A stretch of 64,000 bases of DNA from the NCBI GenBank assembly GCA_963575745.1, contig CAUYUJ010000679.1, forward strand, positions 46,688 to 110,687, in the 5' to 3' direction. How positions within the stretch are numbered: the first letter of the stretch is position 1; each line of letters starts with the position of its first letter. The notes under the pieces are model-generated. The model was not told the DNA's origin, ran no database searches, and was given only the letters and a program-made list of their open reading frames with translations. Origin of the DNA: Prorocentrum cordatum. Its lineage: Eukaryota > Sar > Dinophyceae > Prorocentrales > Prorocentraceae. Of the stretch, positions 49,360 to 60,399 are shown piece after piece. The position numbers and the translations under genes are program-made.

Positions 49360-49510
49360 CGGCAGCGTCGTCGTCGTCGACGACGACGGCGTGCGCGCGC
49401 GGCGACGGTCGTCGTCGTCGACGACGACGACGACGTCGTCGTCGTCGACGACGACGTCGACGACGACGACGACGACGCCGACGACGACGGCGTGCGCGCG
49501 CGGCGGCGGG
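49360..49510 (+). repeat. GTC/GAC self-complementary array
   Basis: (GTC)n and (GAC)n alternate, each switch giving a GTCGAC palindrome; ACGGCGTGCGCGCGCGGCG occurs twice. From 48300 to 49360 I see no gene I can support. Confidence 0.9.
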
Positions 49511-49667
49511 TGGCCGCCAACGCGCAGCGACCCGCGGTAGGGGGCCGGCGCGCGGGCCGGGCGGCGCGCGGCCCACGCGTGGCGGCTCCGCGCGCTCCGG
49601 CCAGGCGGCGCGCAGGCCTGGTGCTGGGGAGCGGCAGCGGCATCGCGAACGCTCGTCCTAGATCCTT

Positions 49668-49842
49668 TTGGGCGTGGCTTCATGGGGGGGTCATAAATGG
49701 GGGGGTCAGAAACGGTCCCCTTTCGTGCCCCTTTCGGGCCCCTCCGGAGCCCCAGGGGGCTCGTTTAGGTACCGTTTGGGTACCTTTTCGGACCACCCTC
49801 GCCACCCCCCCATTTATGACCCCCCCATTACGCAACGCCCAA
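49668..49842. mobile_element. MITE family M, copy 1 with 5-bp target duplication
   Basis: A 175-bp element with 39-bp inverted ends differing at three positions (TTGGGCGTGGCTTCATGGG against TTGGGCGTTGCGTAATGGG, then GGGGTCATAAATGGGGGGGT). TCCTT flanks it on both sides (49663-49667 and 49843-49847). Confidence 0.94.
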
Positions 49843-50194
49843 TCCTTCATGCAACCTTCGTGTCCGGCGTGTCCGCGCATCTGCTCAGCCACACGCATGC
49901 CGCAGCGAATGCCGACCACTGCAACGACGAGCCTCCCGACGACATGCCCTCCCGAACTGCCGTGCGGCAGCGTTCCTCTCAACCACCAAGTGCCTTGTGG
50001 CAGAGCTTTCGAAAAAAGGGGATCAGGATGAGGGAGGACAGGTGATTCCAGAGAGAACGGAGCACAACGAAGTTCCTACATGCATGATGATAAGTATGAA
50101 TTGTTGGTCGGTTGGCACTCATGGCCTGATAGCGCGGTGGCTTTGCCAGCCGACGCGGAGGCGATTGTGTGCGGCACGTGTGGCCGCTGACGAG

Positions 50195-50275
50195 AGCCAC
50201 CGTCCATGTCGTGGAGGGCAGATGCATCGATGCTGCCCTCGGTGAGTCCGTCCGCGATCATGTCACGCGTCTTCC
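50195..50275 (-). pseudogene. Possible copia-type retroelement remnant
   Basis: Minus strand reads KTRDMIADGLTEGSIDASAL. The ADGLTKG-like motif occurs at the C-terminal RNase H end of Ty1/copia polyproteins (usually AD.LTK). The upstream sequence is not in frame. Only a short remnant is visible. Confidence 0.28.
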
Positions 50276-50361
50276 CAGCTCGGGGCCCACAGTTGGCCGG
50301 AGTTCAGGAGGTCGCGGAGCCCGAGCGCACGTAGCGACAGCGAATGCTATGCTGGGGGCTC

Positions 50362-50476
50362 GGGTCAAAGGATTGCAAAAACGAAGGATTGCAACAAAGG
50401 ATTGCAACAAAAAACATGTTTTGCAATCCTTCGTTGCAATCCTTCGTTGCTATCCTTCGTTGCAATCCTTCGCAGC
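50362..50476 (+). repeat. Inverted GGATTGCAACAAA repeat
   Basis: Direct units GGATTGCAACAAA at left are mirrored by TTGCAATCCTTCG units at right around ACATGT at about 50416, giving a long imperfect hairpin. Confidence 0.9.
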
Positions 50477-50719
50477 TGCGACGGCCGTGGCCGCTCCCGT
50501 CGGGTCGAGGCAGAGCCCAAAATCTGCAGCGAGAGCGGCGGCGGACCGTCTCGCTGGCCGCGCGCAGCTTCAAGGGCCCCGAGGTCCGACGCGTGCTTCG
50601 TGGGGCGGTGCGGCACGTGCGAGGCCGTGAGCGGTTGAGCTGACGGCGGCCATCAGCTCGATTGTGGAGGCGATTCGCGCAGCAATTTTGAGTGCCCCGC
50701 GCTGCCAAACTCGCAGAAG

Positions 50720-50975
50720 ACGCTCTTGGAGGAGGAGGAGGCGGAGGGGGAAGAGGAGGAGGAGGAATAGGAGGAAGAGGAGGGTGGAGGAAGAGAGAAG
50801 GGAGTATGAGGATGATAGTGAGGAGGAGGAGGAGGAGGAAAAGGAGGAGAAGGAGGAGAAGGAGGAGGAGGAGGAGAAGGAGGAGGGAGGGGAGGATATA
50901 GAACGAGGAGGAGGCAAGGAGGAGGGGGCAGTGATGAGACGAGGAGGAGGAGGAGGAGGAAGAGGCGGAGGCAAA
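50720..50975 (+). repeat. (GGA)n tract
   Basis: GGA/GAA repeats with short interruptions. Confidence 0.9.
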
Positions 50976-51284
50976 TGGGGGCTCGGCCGTCATGAGCTGG
51001 ACCCACTCCTCGGCGTGGCCGATGGGCGTCGGCCTCTTCGGCGCGAAAAACGTTCGGGTACCCTCCGCGAGCCGACCTCCTCTTATACCTCGGTCCGACC
51101 GTGCCCCTCCCCATCCCCACAACTCTCCCTGGGTCTGGACGGGGGCGGGGTCGCGAGGTGTCAGGTCCTGTTGGGCCTCGACGCGGAAGCAACACTCTCT
51201 GATTTGACTAGCAGTGGTTCGGCCACATGTTGGCCCGGGGGCGGACCTAATGAAGGGCCACCCCTCCTAGGATCGATCTCCTCC

Positions 51285-51790
51285 AAGGTGGCCCGAAAGG
51301 CTCCCATGGGGTGTCCAAAGACGGCCCCAAAGACGGCCCCAAAGAGGCCCAGTGCCCCCCAGGGAGGACCTCCCGCGGCGCCCCAATTCTCGAAGCCCGA
51401 AGCTCGATCCGCGAGGCTCGATCCTCAAGGAGGAGGAGGGGGGGGGAGGGGGAGGAGGAGGAGGGGGAGGAGGAGGAGGAGGAGGAGGAGGAGGAGGAGG
51501 AGGAGGAGGAGGAGGAGGAGGAGGAGGAGAGGAGGAGGAGGAGGAGGAGGAGCCCCAAGGTGCCCCCACGAGGACCCCAGGAGGCCCACGGGATGGCCAC
51601 AGGAGACCCCAAGCCGCTCCACGAGGCCCCAGAGGCAGGCACCCCCAAGACGCCCCGAGAGGCCCCATGGGACCCCCCAGAGACCTGCAAAATGTCCCAG
51701 GAGGCCTCTAAGGGACAGCCAAGAGACCCCCAAGGGGCCCTAAGAGGCCTCCGAGAAGCCATCGAGAGACATCCGAAGGAAACTCGGACA
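51285..51790 (+). repeat. CCAAGA/GGCCC minisatellite, block 7, with embedded (GGA)n
   Basis: CCAAAGACGGCCCC words on the left and CCCCAAGACGCCCCGAGAGG on the right; (GGA)n at 51428-51552 lies between. Confidence 0.82.
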
Positions 51791-51824
51791 CATCCAAGAG
51801 GAGGCCTCTGGACTTTTTTCTCGC

Positions 51825-52072
51825 TCTCCTCCTCCTCCTCCTCCTACTCCTCCTCCTCATTGTCCTCCTCCTCCTCCTTGTCCTCCTCCTCCTCCTCCTC
51901 CTTCTCCTTGTCCTTGTCCTCCTCCTCCTCCTCCTACCCTCATCCGCCTATTCCTCCTCCTACCTCCTCCCTCCTCCTCCCTCCTCCCTCCTCCTCCTCC
52001 TTCTCCTCCTCTTCCTCCTCCTTCTCCTCCTCATCCTTCTCCTTCTCCGATTCCTCCTCCATCCTCCCCGTC
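51825..52072 (+). repeat. (CCT)n tract
   Basis: CTCCTCCTTGTCCTCC words. From 52075 to 52790 I see nothing recognisable. Confidence 0.92.
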
Positions 52073-52899
52073 CTCGGAAATGGTGGCTTCCCTGGTCCCC
52101 TTCATGTTACAGTAGACTCCTCCGCATCCCCGATCGTGGCAACTCGCCTGGGCCTCGGTTTCAGGATGGGTTGGCGCGGTTACTTGAAGCGTCTAGAATG
52201 GTCAGCACATGTTAGGGAAGCGAACTCTATACACCGACGCTGTTCCCGACCCTGCGCTGAAATTCGCACAAGAACGCGGATTCTGGTGTATACGGGATCC
52301 TGGTGTATGCAGTTTTCGGTGTGTTCCTGGGACATCGGGGAAAACATATACACCACCCCAGCGTCGTCCCAGACCCTCAAAAGGTCCTGGGATTCAAGAC
52401 ACAGCCCGCCACTGGTAATGTATACGTTCCAGTTTCCGACATGTGTAGTATGATTATGATGTGTCCACTGCCATGTCCGAACTGCTGGACGCTGCTGGAG
52501 AAATGAACCCGCATGCTGACATTCACCCACACACGAGCTTTATGCTAGAAGGGCAATTGCCGAAGTTCGCCGCGCCCGTTAATCCCAAGAAATTAAAATG
52601 GCTCGATGCACAATAGATTTATATGCATACGTATCGGGGTGAGGGAGCCGCACGGTCATTCATTGTCCCTGGGCGCGTGGCTAAGCGAAGTTCCGCGGTG
52701 GGGATTGTTGGTGTTGTCGCGTCGTTGGGATTATTGTCGCCGTCCTCGCCCGCGACCCGCCCGCGACCAACCCCACGACCCTCCCATGGACATCACTCGG
52801 ACGTCCATTCCCTGTGCTTCTTCTGGTTTCGGACGTGGCTTTCGCGACAGGTGATCACAAATGCTCCTCGTAGGTCCCCGCGACCCAACCGCGACCCCC

Positions 52900-53024
<125 letters not shown>

Positions 53025-54135
53025 GCTTTGACGACCACTCGGCGCCTGCGTCGGGCGCGTTGTGCAATGCTTCTTCTCTCTATTTTTCCGAAAGGCAGAA
53101 TCCTCCAGACTGCCGACGGCCCCGCCTCCCTCTCACTCTTCTCCGAAGTGGCAGGGTGCTGGGCTGTTATCCAAGTTGTATGGTTTGGGGATTCGTTCGG
53201 ATGACTCGTTTCATTCGATTTACAGTCGGCCTTGATTGGACAGGACACGCGAGAGGACACAGGACCCTTCCGAGGGCCACATCGCCGTAGGAGTGCAAGA
53301 ACGCACGTGTCGCGAGGCACAGGACACAAAGGTTCCCTCCCTTGAGCTGGCAAGGTTGACCTGATAATCCAGGCCGGCTGTAGTTTGGATTATTCGTTGT
53401 AGTTCTCCTGTATCATGTCGGATCACCAAAAACGGGGTGTTGGACATTCGATGCGGGAGCCTCAAACGATGGGAGCAGGGCGCCGATCCCGAAATGTGCC
53501 TGGCAATGCAGCGGGAACCTACACTTTGGAGGATCACAATTTTTTCCAGCGGAAGCGCACACAGATACACAACTGAGCGAAAAAAGGGGCCGGGCCACGA
53601 TTTCGATGGATGGCGATTCGGGTTGATGATGCCCCCCCTCCCCCCTGGGCCAGCCCCCCCCCCCTGCCGTTGCCCCTGATGTCCCCGTCCCCCAGGGCCC
53701 CATCTCCGAACTGTCGATCCGGCACTGTCGGGCGTTGCTCAACGGGGGGCGGGGAGGGAGGGGGGCAATGCTACAACTCCAGTTGGGTTATCGGCTACAG
53801 AGTAGATCTACCCCAAAATTGCCTTCCCCGTCGAATCCACACAGAAACACGGAAGAGTGCTCCGCAGATCCACGGAACAGTCTACGCACTTTTCGTAGAT
53901 TGAATAATTCTGGGGTGCATCAATTCTGCAGTCGATTCCCCACTCGACAAAACAGGGGGGAGGACATTTGCACCTCCGGGGCCAGGAGGTCCCTTTCCTG
54001 CAACCCTCGATCCGCCCCCCAGTCCCTGACACCCGCCGATGTGATTTGTTCAATGACCCCGACGCCTTGCCCGAAGCCAGTGTTCTGCCCTGGTTCTTTT
54101 TGTTGTTGACTGCCCCCAGGCCCAACAAACGGGAC

Positions 54136-54355
54136 CTAGAAGCCGAACTCGAGGAAAACGCCCTGGATGCCCCACCCCGATCCCTCAACGGTCGCGCCCC
54201 CAACGGCGAGAAACGCCCGGCCCCTGGCCTTTCCCCCCCCCGCAAGGGTGGCCCGGAAGAGCCTGGGCTGCCACAGCACCTCCGCGCCGCAGATGGACAG
54301 GCACTCCGTGCTCAGGGTGCCCATCTTTGAGAAACCCGCCGCGCACCGTGGTGCC
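54136..54355 (-). CDS. Candidate exon, unknown gene (GTLSTECLSICGAEVLWQP)
   Basis: After (GGA)n on the minus strand the frame reads VFARGAPRCAAGFSKMG, then TLSTECLSICGAEVLWQPRL and FRATLAGG. Cysteine spacing and composition look coding; the open frame continues to 54136. Family not recognised. From 53030 to 54130 I see no other gene. Confidence 0.3.
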
Positions 54356-54364
54356 CCACGGGCG

Positions 54365-54512
54365 AACACCTCCTCCCTCCTCCTCCTCCTCCTCCTCCTC
54401 CTCCCTCTCCCTCCCCCCTCCTCCTCCTCCTCCTCCTCCTCCTCCTCCTCCTCCTCCTCCTCCTCCTCCTCCTCCTCCTCCTCCTCCTCCTCCTCCTCCT
54501 CCTCCTCCAGGG
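54365..54512 (+). repeat. (CCT)n tract
   Basis: Nearly pure CCT after a short CCCTCTCC start. Confidence 0.95.
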
Positions 54513-54599
54513 CGCCGCGCAGCGGTCTGGCCCACCCTCGACGACGACGGCGACGGCGACGACGGCGGCGGCGGCGACGGCGAGACGACGGCAGCGGCG

Positions 54600-54740
54600 A
54601 CGACCTGAGAAGTTTTCCGAGCCTTCCCCGAAGACACAGGAACCCTCTCAGAAGGCCGGAGGGCTTCTGAGAAGTCGCGCCGCCCTCTGAGAAGGCCCTC
54701 TCCGTCTCACTTCCCCCCTCGCTCGCCGCCGAAATAGGCA
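54600..54740 (+). repeat. Repeat shared with the GH31 exon 8/intron 8 border
   Basis: CCTCTCAGAAGGCCGGAGGG with CTTCTGAGAAGTC, and CCCCCCTCGCTCGCCGCCGAA, match 19465-19510 and 19705-19727. At 19.5 kb the two blocks are separated by family F; here they are nearly adjacent. The first block is a hairpin. Confidence 0.75.
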
Positions 54741-55053
54741 AGCGCGTTCCACTACAGTCAACCGGTATAGGAAGGATGCGCGATGATGAAGCAGGGGCCT
54801 TGGACGCCCATGTCGAAGCTTCTCGAGCGGGGCGCGGCCAGCGAAAGCGACGAAGGATGGACCGAGGAGGCAAGGATGCAAGGGTACCCTTGGGAAGGTT
54901 GCCCATCCTTCTTATGCGGGTTGACCATACCCGCAAGATCACGACTCGCAGAGGATCCGCCGTGGAGGACTTACGACATGCTGCACCGATGCAGGCATAT
55001 GCTTTTCGGACGTCTGCGAGCAGGCGCTTTGCGAAAAATGGAACGCGCTCGGT

Positions 55054-55254
55054 TTTGGACGCCCGCAGTGGGTACGGAAATAACGGGTACAATGCCCAAC
55101 AAATGTTGTCCCAAACCAGCAGTGGCCGCTGTTGGGCGGGCGGCCTTCCGTCTCGAATAGACACAGGCCGCGGCGGCGCGGACAGCGAGCCCTGTTCAAA
55201 ATGAACAGGAACCGCTGTTGAGCATTGTGCCCACTCTTTCCGTACCCATTTCTC
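55054..55254. mobile_element. MITE-like family A, copy 3
   Basis: Same core as copy 1 (CCCAACAAATGTTGTCCCAA, TGGCCGCTGTTGGGCGGG, CCGCGGCGGCGCGGACAGCG) with inverted ends GGGTACGGAAATAACGGGTA and CCACTCTTTCCGTACCC. It abuts a family C element on its right without a gap. Confidence 0.78.
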
Positions 55255-55381
55255 GCCATCGCTTGGACGTCCATTCCCTGTGCATTTGTTCGGCGTCGTG
55301 CATGTATTTTTTTCGCCACGTGAACAAACATGCTCCTCGACGGCCCTCGCCGGCAAAACGTGCACACGTCCGAGCGATGCC
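55255..55381. mobile_element. MITE-like family C, copy 1
   Basis: Ends GCCATCGCTTGGACGTCC and GCACACGTCCGAGCGATGCC are inverted. The interior carries the family marker CATTCCCTGTG and a self-complementary centre around CATGCTCCTCGACGGCCCT. It abuts family A copy 3. Confidence 0.8.
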
Positions 55382-55517
55382 AGGATCTCGTCCGTGCAGA
55401 TCGGCGAGACACGTGCGCTCGGAGGTCCGCGCGGCTGCCCCTGGTCGGCGCCCTTCCCCTCCCCCCTGCTGACGCCGCGCGGCGCCGCGCAGGGCGCCCC
55501 CTCGCGCCCCCCAAAGG

Positions 55518-55680
55518 TGAAGGGGCCCTGGGACACACAAATAAATACACACAAATAAAAATATTCCCCATATTTTCCCATATTTTCTGGGTTTCTGTCC
55601 CCCCCCCCACTTCCCATATTTTCCCATATTTTCCTGGGAATCGGCGATTGATTGTGTCTGTGTGTTTTTTCCCCTCCTGA
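55518..55680 (+). repeat. Dispersed repeat family I, copy 2
   Basis: Matches the consensus closely: GGGACACACAAATAAATACA, TATTCCCCATATTTTCCCAT, GGGAATCGGCGATTGATTG, then the terminal TTTTTTCCCCTCCTGA. Confidence 0.9.
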
Positions 55681-55829
55681 AAAGGGGAGGGGCACCCGAG
55701 GCTCCAGGCGCCGACGCACGACCCCGCGCGGAGCGCCGCGCGAGAGAGCTCTTTGGGAGGAGCTGGCGCCGCCGAGCGATGGCAGAGGCGCAGCGCGGGA
55801 TGAGAGACGACCTGCGCTTGGAACGTCTT

Positions 55830-56004
55830 TTGGGCGTGGCTTAGTGAGGGGGTCATAAATGGGGGGGTCAGAAACGGTCCCCTTTCGTGCCCCTTTCGGG
55901 CCCCTCTGGAGCCCCAGGGGGCTCGTTTAGGTACCGTTTGGGTACCTTTTCGGACCACCCTCGCCGTCCCCCCATTTATGACCCCCCCATTACGCAACGC
56001 CCAA
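55830..56004. mobile_element. MITE family M, copy 2 with 5-bp target duplication
   Basis: Same length (175 bp) and nearly the same sequence as copy 1. GTCTT flanks it exactly (55825-55829 and 56005-56009). The high similarity of the two copies suggests recent movement. Confidence 0.94.
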
Positions 56005-56066
56005 GTCTTCGAGGAGCTTCTGGCCCGGGTCGATTTGGCGGCGCGCACGAGGGGGTGGGCGCCCGA

Positions 56067-56287
56067 GTTATCCGGGATAACTCGGGTCCGGGGTAACTCG
56101 GGTTCGGATTCCCGAAAAAAGGAACCCGAGTTATATCCCTGACCCGAGGTGCCCCTGATGATTCGGGGCTCTTGGACGCCCGATTCATCCGGGGTAACTC
56201 GGGTCCGGGGTAACTCGGGCTCGGATTCCCGAAAAGCGAACCCGAGTTATCCCTGACCCGAGTTACCCGTGATGATTCGGGGCTCTG
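56067..56287 (+). repeat. Palindromic repeat family L, two units
   Basis: Same unit structure as at 43.2 kb. Lies 60 bp after family M copy 2. Confidence 0.92.
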
Positions 56288-56290
56288 AAA

Positions 56291-56430
56291 GGGGGTGGGG
56301 GGAGGGGGGAGGGCTTCTTAGAAGCAGGCTACTACTTAGAAGGCGCCGGCCTTACATCTACAGATAAGGCCCGCGCCTTCTAAGAAGCGGGGGTGCTTCT
56401 GAGAAGCCCTCCCCCCTCCCCCCAACCCCC
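56291..56430. repeat. 140-bp palindromic element
   Basis: GGGGGTGGGGGGAGGGGGGA, GGGCTTCTTAGAAGC and CTTAGAAGGCGC on the left mirror GCGCCTTCTAAGAAGC, GCTTCTGAGAAGCCC and TCCCCCCTCCCCCC on the right. Contains nested TTCTTAGAA palindromes. Confidence 0.93.
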
Positions 56431-56445
56431 TCTGCGCGTGGCTGA

Positions 56446-56662
56446 TCAATCCAGACCCGGGTAAGCAGGAAAAGCCAAAAACTGCCATGCAGGAACAAGA
56501 AAACTGCAACGCGGGTCTTCGCAAACCCGGGTCAGCCGATATGCGCGGCCGCCTCGCGGCTCGCTGACCCGGGTCAGCCAGAGGGGGTCTTCGCAGGATC
56601 CTTCAGGATCTGGTGCCCTGGCTGACCCCCGTTTGCATTGACCCCCGTCTCAAGGCTCCCGA
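56446..56662 (+). repeat. Dispersed repeat family H, copy 2
   Basis: Same order of blocks as copy 1, same orientation, with short deletions. It starts within 20 bp of the palindrome at 56291-56430. Confidence 0.85.
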
Positions 56663-57640
56663 TGTTTCGGGAGCGTCACGATTCCAGCCGCCTGGAGACG
56701 CCTCGGCAACTTCAGGCGCAGGTCATCTTTAATCCCACGCTGCGCATGTGCCATCACGGCCAGGCTGCAGTGGTTGTGTTTCCGAGGCTTCCCCAATTCG
56801 CCACGCTGAGGGGCAGCGTCATGAGGGGGAGACCGGGCCAGAGGGGAGAGCGTCGAGGTGGGATCGGCGATGCGTCGCAGGCAGGCCCCCGAGGGCGATT
56901 CCGCACGATGCTGGGCGGGGTGCGCTGTCAGGCCCACATCGACGATGAAACACGAGTGGGGGTCGACGCGTCCCCCACTCTGAGCCTACCCCCTCCTGAC
57001 GTTGACCCTGACTTTCGCCCAGTCCGACCCGCCCACCTCCCCAAATTTCCTGGACCGACTGTGGGAACTCTGGATACATACCGCATGCTTATGTTACGTA
57101 GCGTGCTTAATGTGTTGTCGCATCCTGCTGTTCCAACCTGTCAACCACAACGCCCTTCACATTGCCATCCTCTACGCAAGATCTCGACATCTGCAGCGCA
57201 GCGGTGTGTGGGCCTCGTACATCCTCCGCTCCTTCCTTGTCCGTCCTTCCTCCCTCCCACTCCGCCCTGGTCATGTTCATTCCTGCACTGCGCTTCTTGG
57301 ACGATGGCGTGGTGGGGCGCAACTCTTCGACACGCAGACCACGGTCTGCGAGCGCACCACGGCAGCGGTGACCACCCACTGCGCACCATCCGCGGCGTCG
57401 AGAAAGTGCCACGCCTGCCACGCCTTGAGCGTGCGACCGATACGGCGCCCACCCCCTGCACCTCCCCCTTGGCGTAGAGAAACTGATACCCCAGCAACGC
57501 CCCGCGAGCGTGTCACAAATCGAGGCCGCGCTCAGGGATCATCCCCTGCACACCCCGCAGTGCCGAGAAAATGCCACGGCTGCAACGCCCTGCGAGCGTA
57601 GCGCGCTACAGATGGAGGCCACGCTGGGAGATCACCCCCC

Positions 57641-57769
57641 GGGCCATCGCTCGGACGTCCATTCCCTGTGGTTTTTGTCGGTTTCGTGCGTGGTTTCTTC
57701 ACCAAGTGGTCGAGGAGGCTCCTCGATGGTCCTCGCCGAAGGAACAATGCACACGTCCGAGCGATGCCG
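57641..57769. mobile_element. MITE-like family C, copy 2
   Basis: Ends GCCATCGCTCGGACGTCC and CACACGTCCGAGCGATGCC, interior TCCATTCCCTGTGGTTTTTG and hairpin GTCGAGGAGGCTCCTCGAT. It lies inside the 57.4-58.4 kb tandem repeat. Confidence 0.82.
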
Positions 57770-57942
57770 AGCCCCCTGCGCACCCCCTGCGGCGTCGAGA
57801 CAGTGCCACGCCCGTCACGCCCCGCGAGGCGTGCGGCGGGCAGCGGCCCCCACACCTCACGGCGCGCCCGCTCTGTGGTGCCGAAAGGGGAGCTCCATGG
57901 CCTGCGAGCGTGCCGCGGGCAGCGAGCGCCCCAAAACCTCTC

Positions 57943-58139
57943 GGGTCGGGCGAAAGGGGGGGATAGCAAAGGGGGGGTTTGAGAATCAGCTCACGTAGCT
58001 GATTTTCCCGGCGCCTCCCGGCGCCGGGAGGCGCCCATGTATCGAGGAATGGGCCCCTCGGTGAGGCCGAAATCAGCTGCATGCAGCAAATTTCGTAACC
58101 CCCCCTTTCCCAATCCCCCCCTTTCGCCCGGCCCGACCC
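57943..58139. mobile_element. MITE-like family J, single copy
   Basis: Ends GGGTCGGGCGAAAGGGGGGG and the inverse CCCCCCCTTTCGCCCGG then CCCGACCC, second inner pair AAAGGGGGGGTT. The centre is a GCGCCTCCCGGCGCCGGGAG hairpin. No clear target duplication. Confidence 0.82.
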
Positions 58140-58389
58140 ACCCTGGTGTCGAAAAAGTGCTGCGCCCATGGCGCCCCCACGCCCCTGTGCACCCCCTCTG
58201 GTGCCGAGAGCGGCACGCCTGACACGCCTTGCGAGCGTGCCACGGATACCGGCCCCACCCTCTGGTGTCGACAAGGTGCCGCGCCTTCCACGCTTCACGA
58301 GCGCGCGAAGCAGAGCGCTCCCACCTCCTGTGCACCCCCCTCTGGTGTCGAGAACGGGCCGCGCCCGCTACGCTTTGCGGGCGTGCGGC

Positions 58390-58547
58390 GCACAGCTCCC
58401 CAACCCCCATGCGCGACCCCTGGGGCCGGCGGCCGCCGCCGGCCAGGCGTGGCCGATAATGCAGCAACATCTCGGGCATCGACGCGTCCGGGGGGAGCTC
58501 CTCGACCAGGCGCAGCGCCGTGAGGGCCCAGGCCAGCGAGGCTGCGG
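58390..58547 (-). CDS. Candidate exon, unknown gene (SLAWALTALRLVEELPPDAS)
   Basis: After a good acceptor (pyrimidine run then CCCCGCAG|CC) the minus strand reads SLAWALTALRLVEELPPDAS and MPEMLLHYRPRLAGGG. A (CCT)n tract lies about 75 bp upstream on the gene strand. Helical, coding-like. Family not recognised. Confidence 0.35.
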
Positions 58548-58624
58548 GGCGGGGGGGAAGGGGAGCCGGGCACGAAGCGGACGGGCCCTGTGATGGGCCC
58601 GCTTCCCACCACCACCACCACCAG

Positions 58625-58920
58625 AAGTTGGAGGGGGAGAGGCTCCTCATCCTCCCCCTCTTCGTCCTCCTCCTCCTCCTCCACCTCCTCCTCCCTCCTC
58701 CTCCTCCTCCTCCTCCTCCTCCTACCTCCTCTTCGTCCCCCTCCTTTTCTCCTCCTCCTCCTCCTCCTCCTCCTCCTCTCCTCTTCCTCCTCTTCGTCCG
58801 CCTCCTCCCCATCCTCCTCCTCCTCCTCCTCCTCCTCCTCCTCCTCCTCTCCTCTCCTCCTCCTCCTCCCCCATCCTCCTCCTCCTCCTCCTCCTCCTCC
58901 TCCTCCTCCTCCCCCTCCAT
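58625..58920 (+). repeat. (CCT)n tract
   Basis: CCT with short interruptions, bounded by CCACCACCACCACCAG on the left and CATGGTGGTGGTGG on the right, an inverted pair. Confidence 0.93.
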
Positions 58921-59027
58921 CTCATGGTGGTGGTGGAAAGCAGGCCCATCACCCCGGATCCAGAGCTCCGACGATCCCGTTGGCCAGGACGATCCCGGGA
59001 ACAGGGTCGGCGGACTGCGCCGTCCTT

Positions 59028-59190
59028 GAAGGGGCCCTATAGGACACACAAATAAATACACACAAAGAACAGGATTCACCATATTTTCCCATATTTCTCC
59101 GTTTCTGTCTTCCCCCCTACGCTCCGTATTTCCAATTTTTTTCCTGGGAGTCGACGATTCGTTGTGTCTGCGTGAGTCTTTTCCTCCTGA
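59028..59190 (+). repeat. Dispersed repeat family I, copy 3
   Basis: More diverged: TGAAGGGGCCCTATAGGACA, then CACCATATTTTCCCATATTT, CCTGGGAGTCGACGATTCG and CTTTTCCTCCTGA. Confidence 0.85.
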
Positions 59191-59590
59191 ATTCTGCCGT
59201 CCTGGCCTGGGCGGGAAGGGCATGTGCACCGCCCCGGGGGCCCAGGATCGGCCTGGCCAGGCTCGGCGCGAGTGAGCATTTTGGAAGCCTGGAAGTGGGC
59301 ACCAACACGAACACGGGGTGTTGCCTCCACAAGGGGGAGCATGATCCTAGATGTCGGTGTTGGTGGTAACATTTCGGTCACACTGGAAGCCACAAGATGA
59401 CCACCAGCACCGAGATCGGGAGCTTCGTCCCTCGGTGGAGGCACACCGCCGATATTGGTGATGGTGTCAACCTGGAGGCCTGCGATACAGACGGTGCCCT
59501 CCGATCCGAGAGTAACTCTCCCAGGTCTAGGACCCGTTTCCCTCAGGACCCCTCCTTCACGGCCGGGGGGAGGGGGGGTGGGAGTAGAGT

Positions 59591-59734
59591 TAGGTCGGGC
59601 ATCTGCTCCTACAGGCGGATTGTAGACCAAAGCACTTGTTTCAAAAAACATCGAAAATAGTCCAACAATCCTCCCCAGACTATGTTTGCAGTATGCTTGA
59701 CTTTTCCCCCTGTGGGGGGACACGCCCGACTTAA
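59591..59734. mobile_element. MITE family D, copy 5 with exact 9-bp target duplication
   Basis: Starts TAGGTCGGGCATCTGCTCC and ends GTGGGGGGACACGCCCGACT followed by TAA. GAGTAGAGT flanks it exactly on both sides (59582-59590 and 59735-59743). A 9-bp duplication with such termini suggests mobilisation by a Mutator-like transposase. Confidence 0.92.
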
Positions 59735-59972
59735 GAGTAGAGTGGAGTGTCCGAGGACCGAGGGCCGCGCTTCCTGGGCGCCCCTGTGGTCTCTCTGGTA
59801 TGGCCCCCTGCCCCCCCCCCCCCCACCCCTCGCCGCGGCTGGGCTCCCTGGCCGGCGAAGCTGCGGGGAGAGGAGGGGCGTGAGGGTGGGCGGAGGCTCC
59901 AGGCCTCGAGGGCCGATGCTCGAGGTTCGAGCCAGGTGTTCGGGGATCGAACAGCGACCTTATATCCTCGGC

Positions 59973-60180
59973 GACCAGGGAACAAACAACGGCATGCACA
60001 TAAAAACTCGGAGGTCCTCGCGGATTTCTCGGATCAGCGCTGGACCCCCCTCCCTGGCGCGCGGAGCGCGCCAGGTGCGGCGCCAGAGACGCCGCCAGGG
60101 GGGCCCAGCGCGGATCCCAGAAATCCGTGCGGACCTCCGATTTTGTCTTTTCATGTTTATATCATTCTTCGTTCCCCCAG
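59973..60180. mobile_element. MITE family E, copy 4
   Basis: Carries CATAAAAACTCGGAGGTCC, TTTCTCGGATCAGCGCTGG, the GCGCGCGGAGCGCGCCAGG centre and the inverted right arm ending TTCGTTCCCCC. Ends are similar to copy 1, but I see no matching target duplication. Confidence 0.78.
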
Positions 60181-60399
60181 ATGAAGCGCACAGAGACATA
60201 CTAGTGCTACATGTCCATCTTGGAGGCGCGCGTCCTGCCTGAACACATCGTATACCCATCTTGCAGTACTCGCTTCAAGAGCGATGTGGCCAGAAAGCGC
60301 CCGCCACGACGCATATACTTTAGGATTTCTCGGTGCGCGCGTCGCCCCTCTGGGGGCGAAACACACTCAGTGTTAGCGTGTTGGGATGATACCGACTCG

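Larger units (their letters stand above)
57380..58420 (+). repeat. Degenerate tandem repeat of about 75 bp
   Basis: GCGCACCCCCTGCGGCGTCG, AGACAGTGCCACGCCCGTCA, CGCCCCGCGAGCGTGC words recur. Interrupted by family C copy 2 and the element at 57943-58139. Confidence 0.82.

Noticed and set aside
48170-49576. A 468-codon open frame on the minus strand
   Set aside because: It crosses a GTC/GAC array and a GGA-like tract, has no recognisable domain, and long open frames are expected in stop-poor GC-rich sequence.
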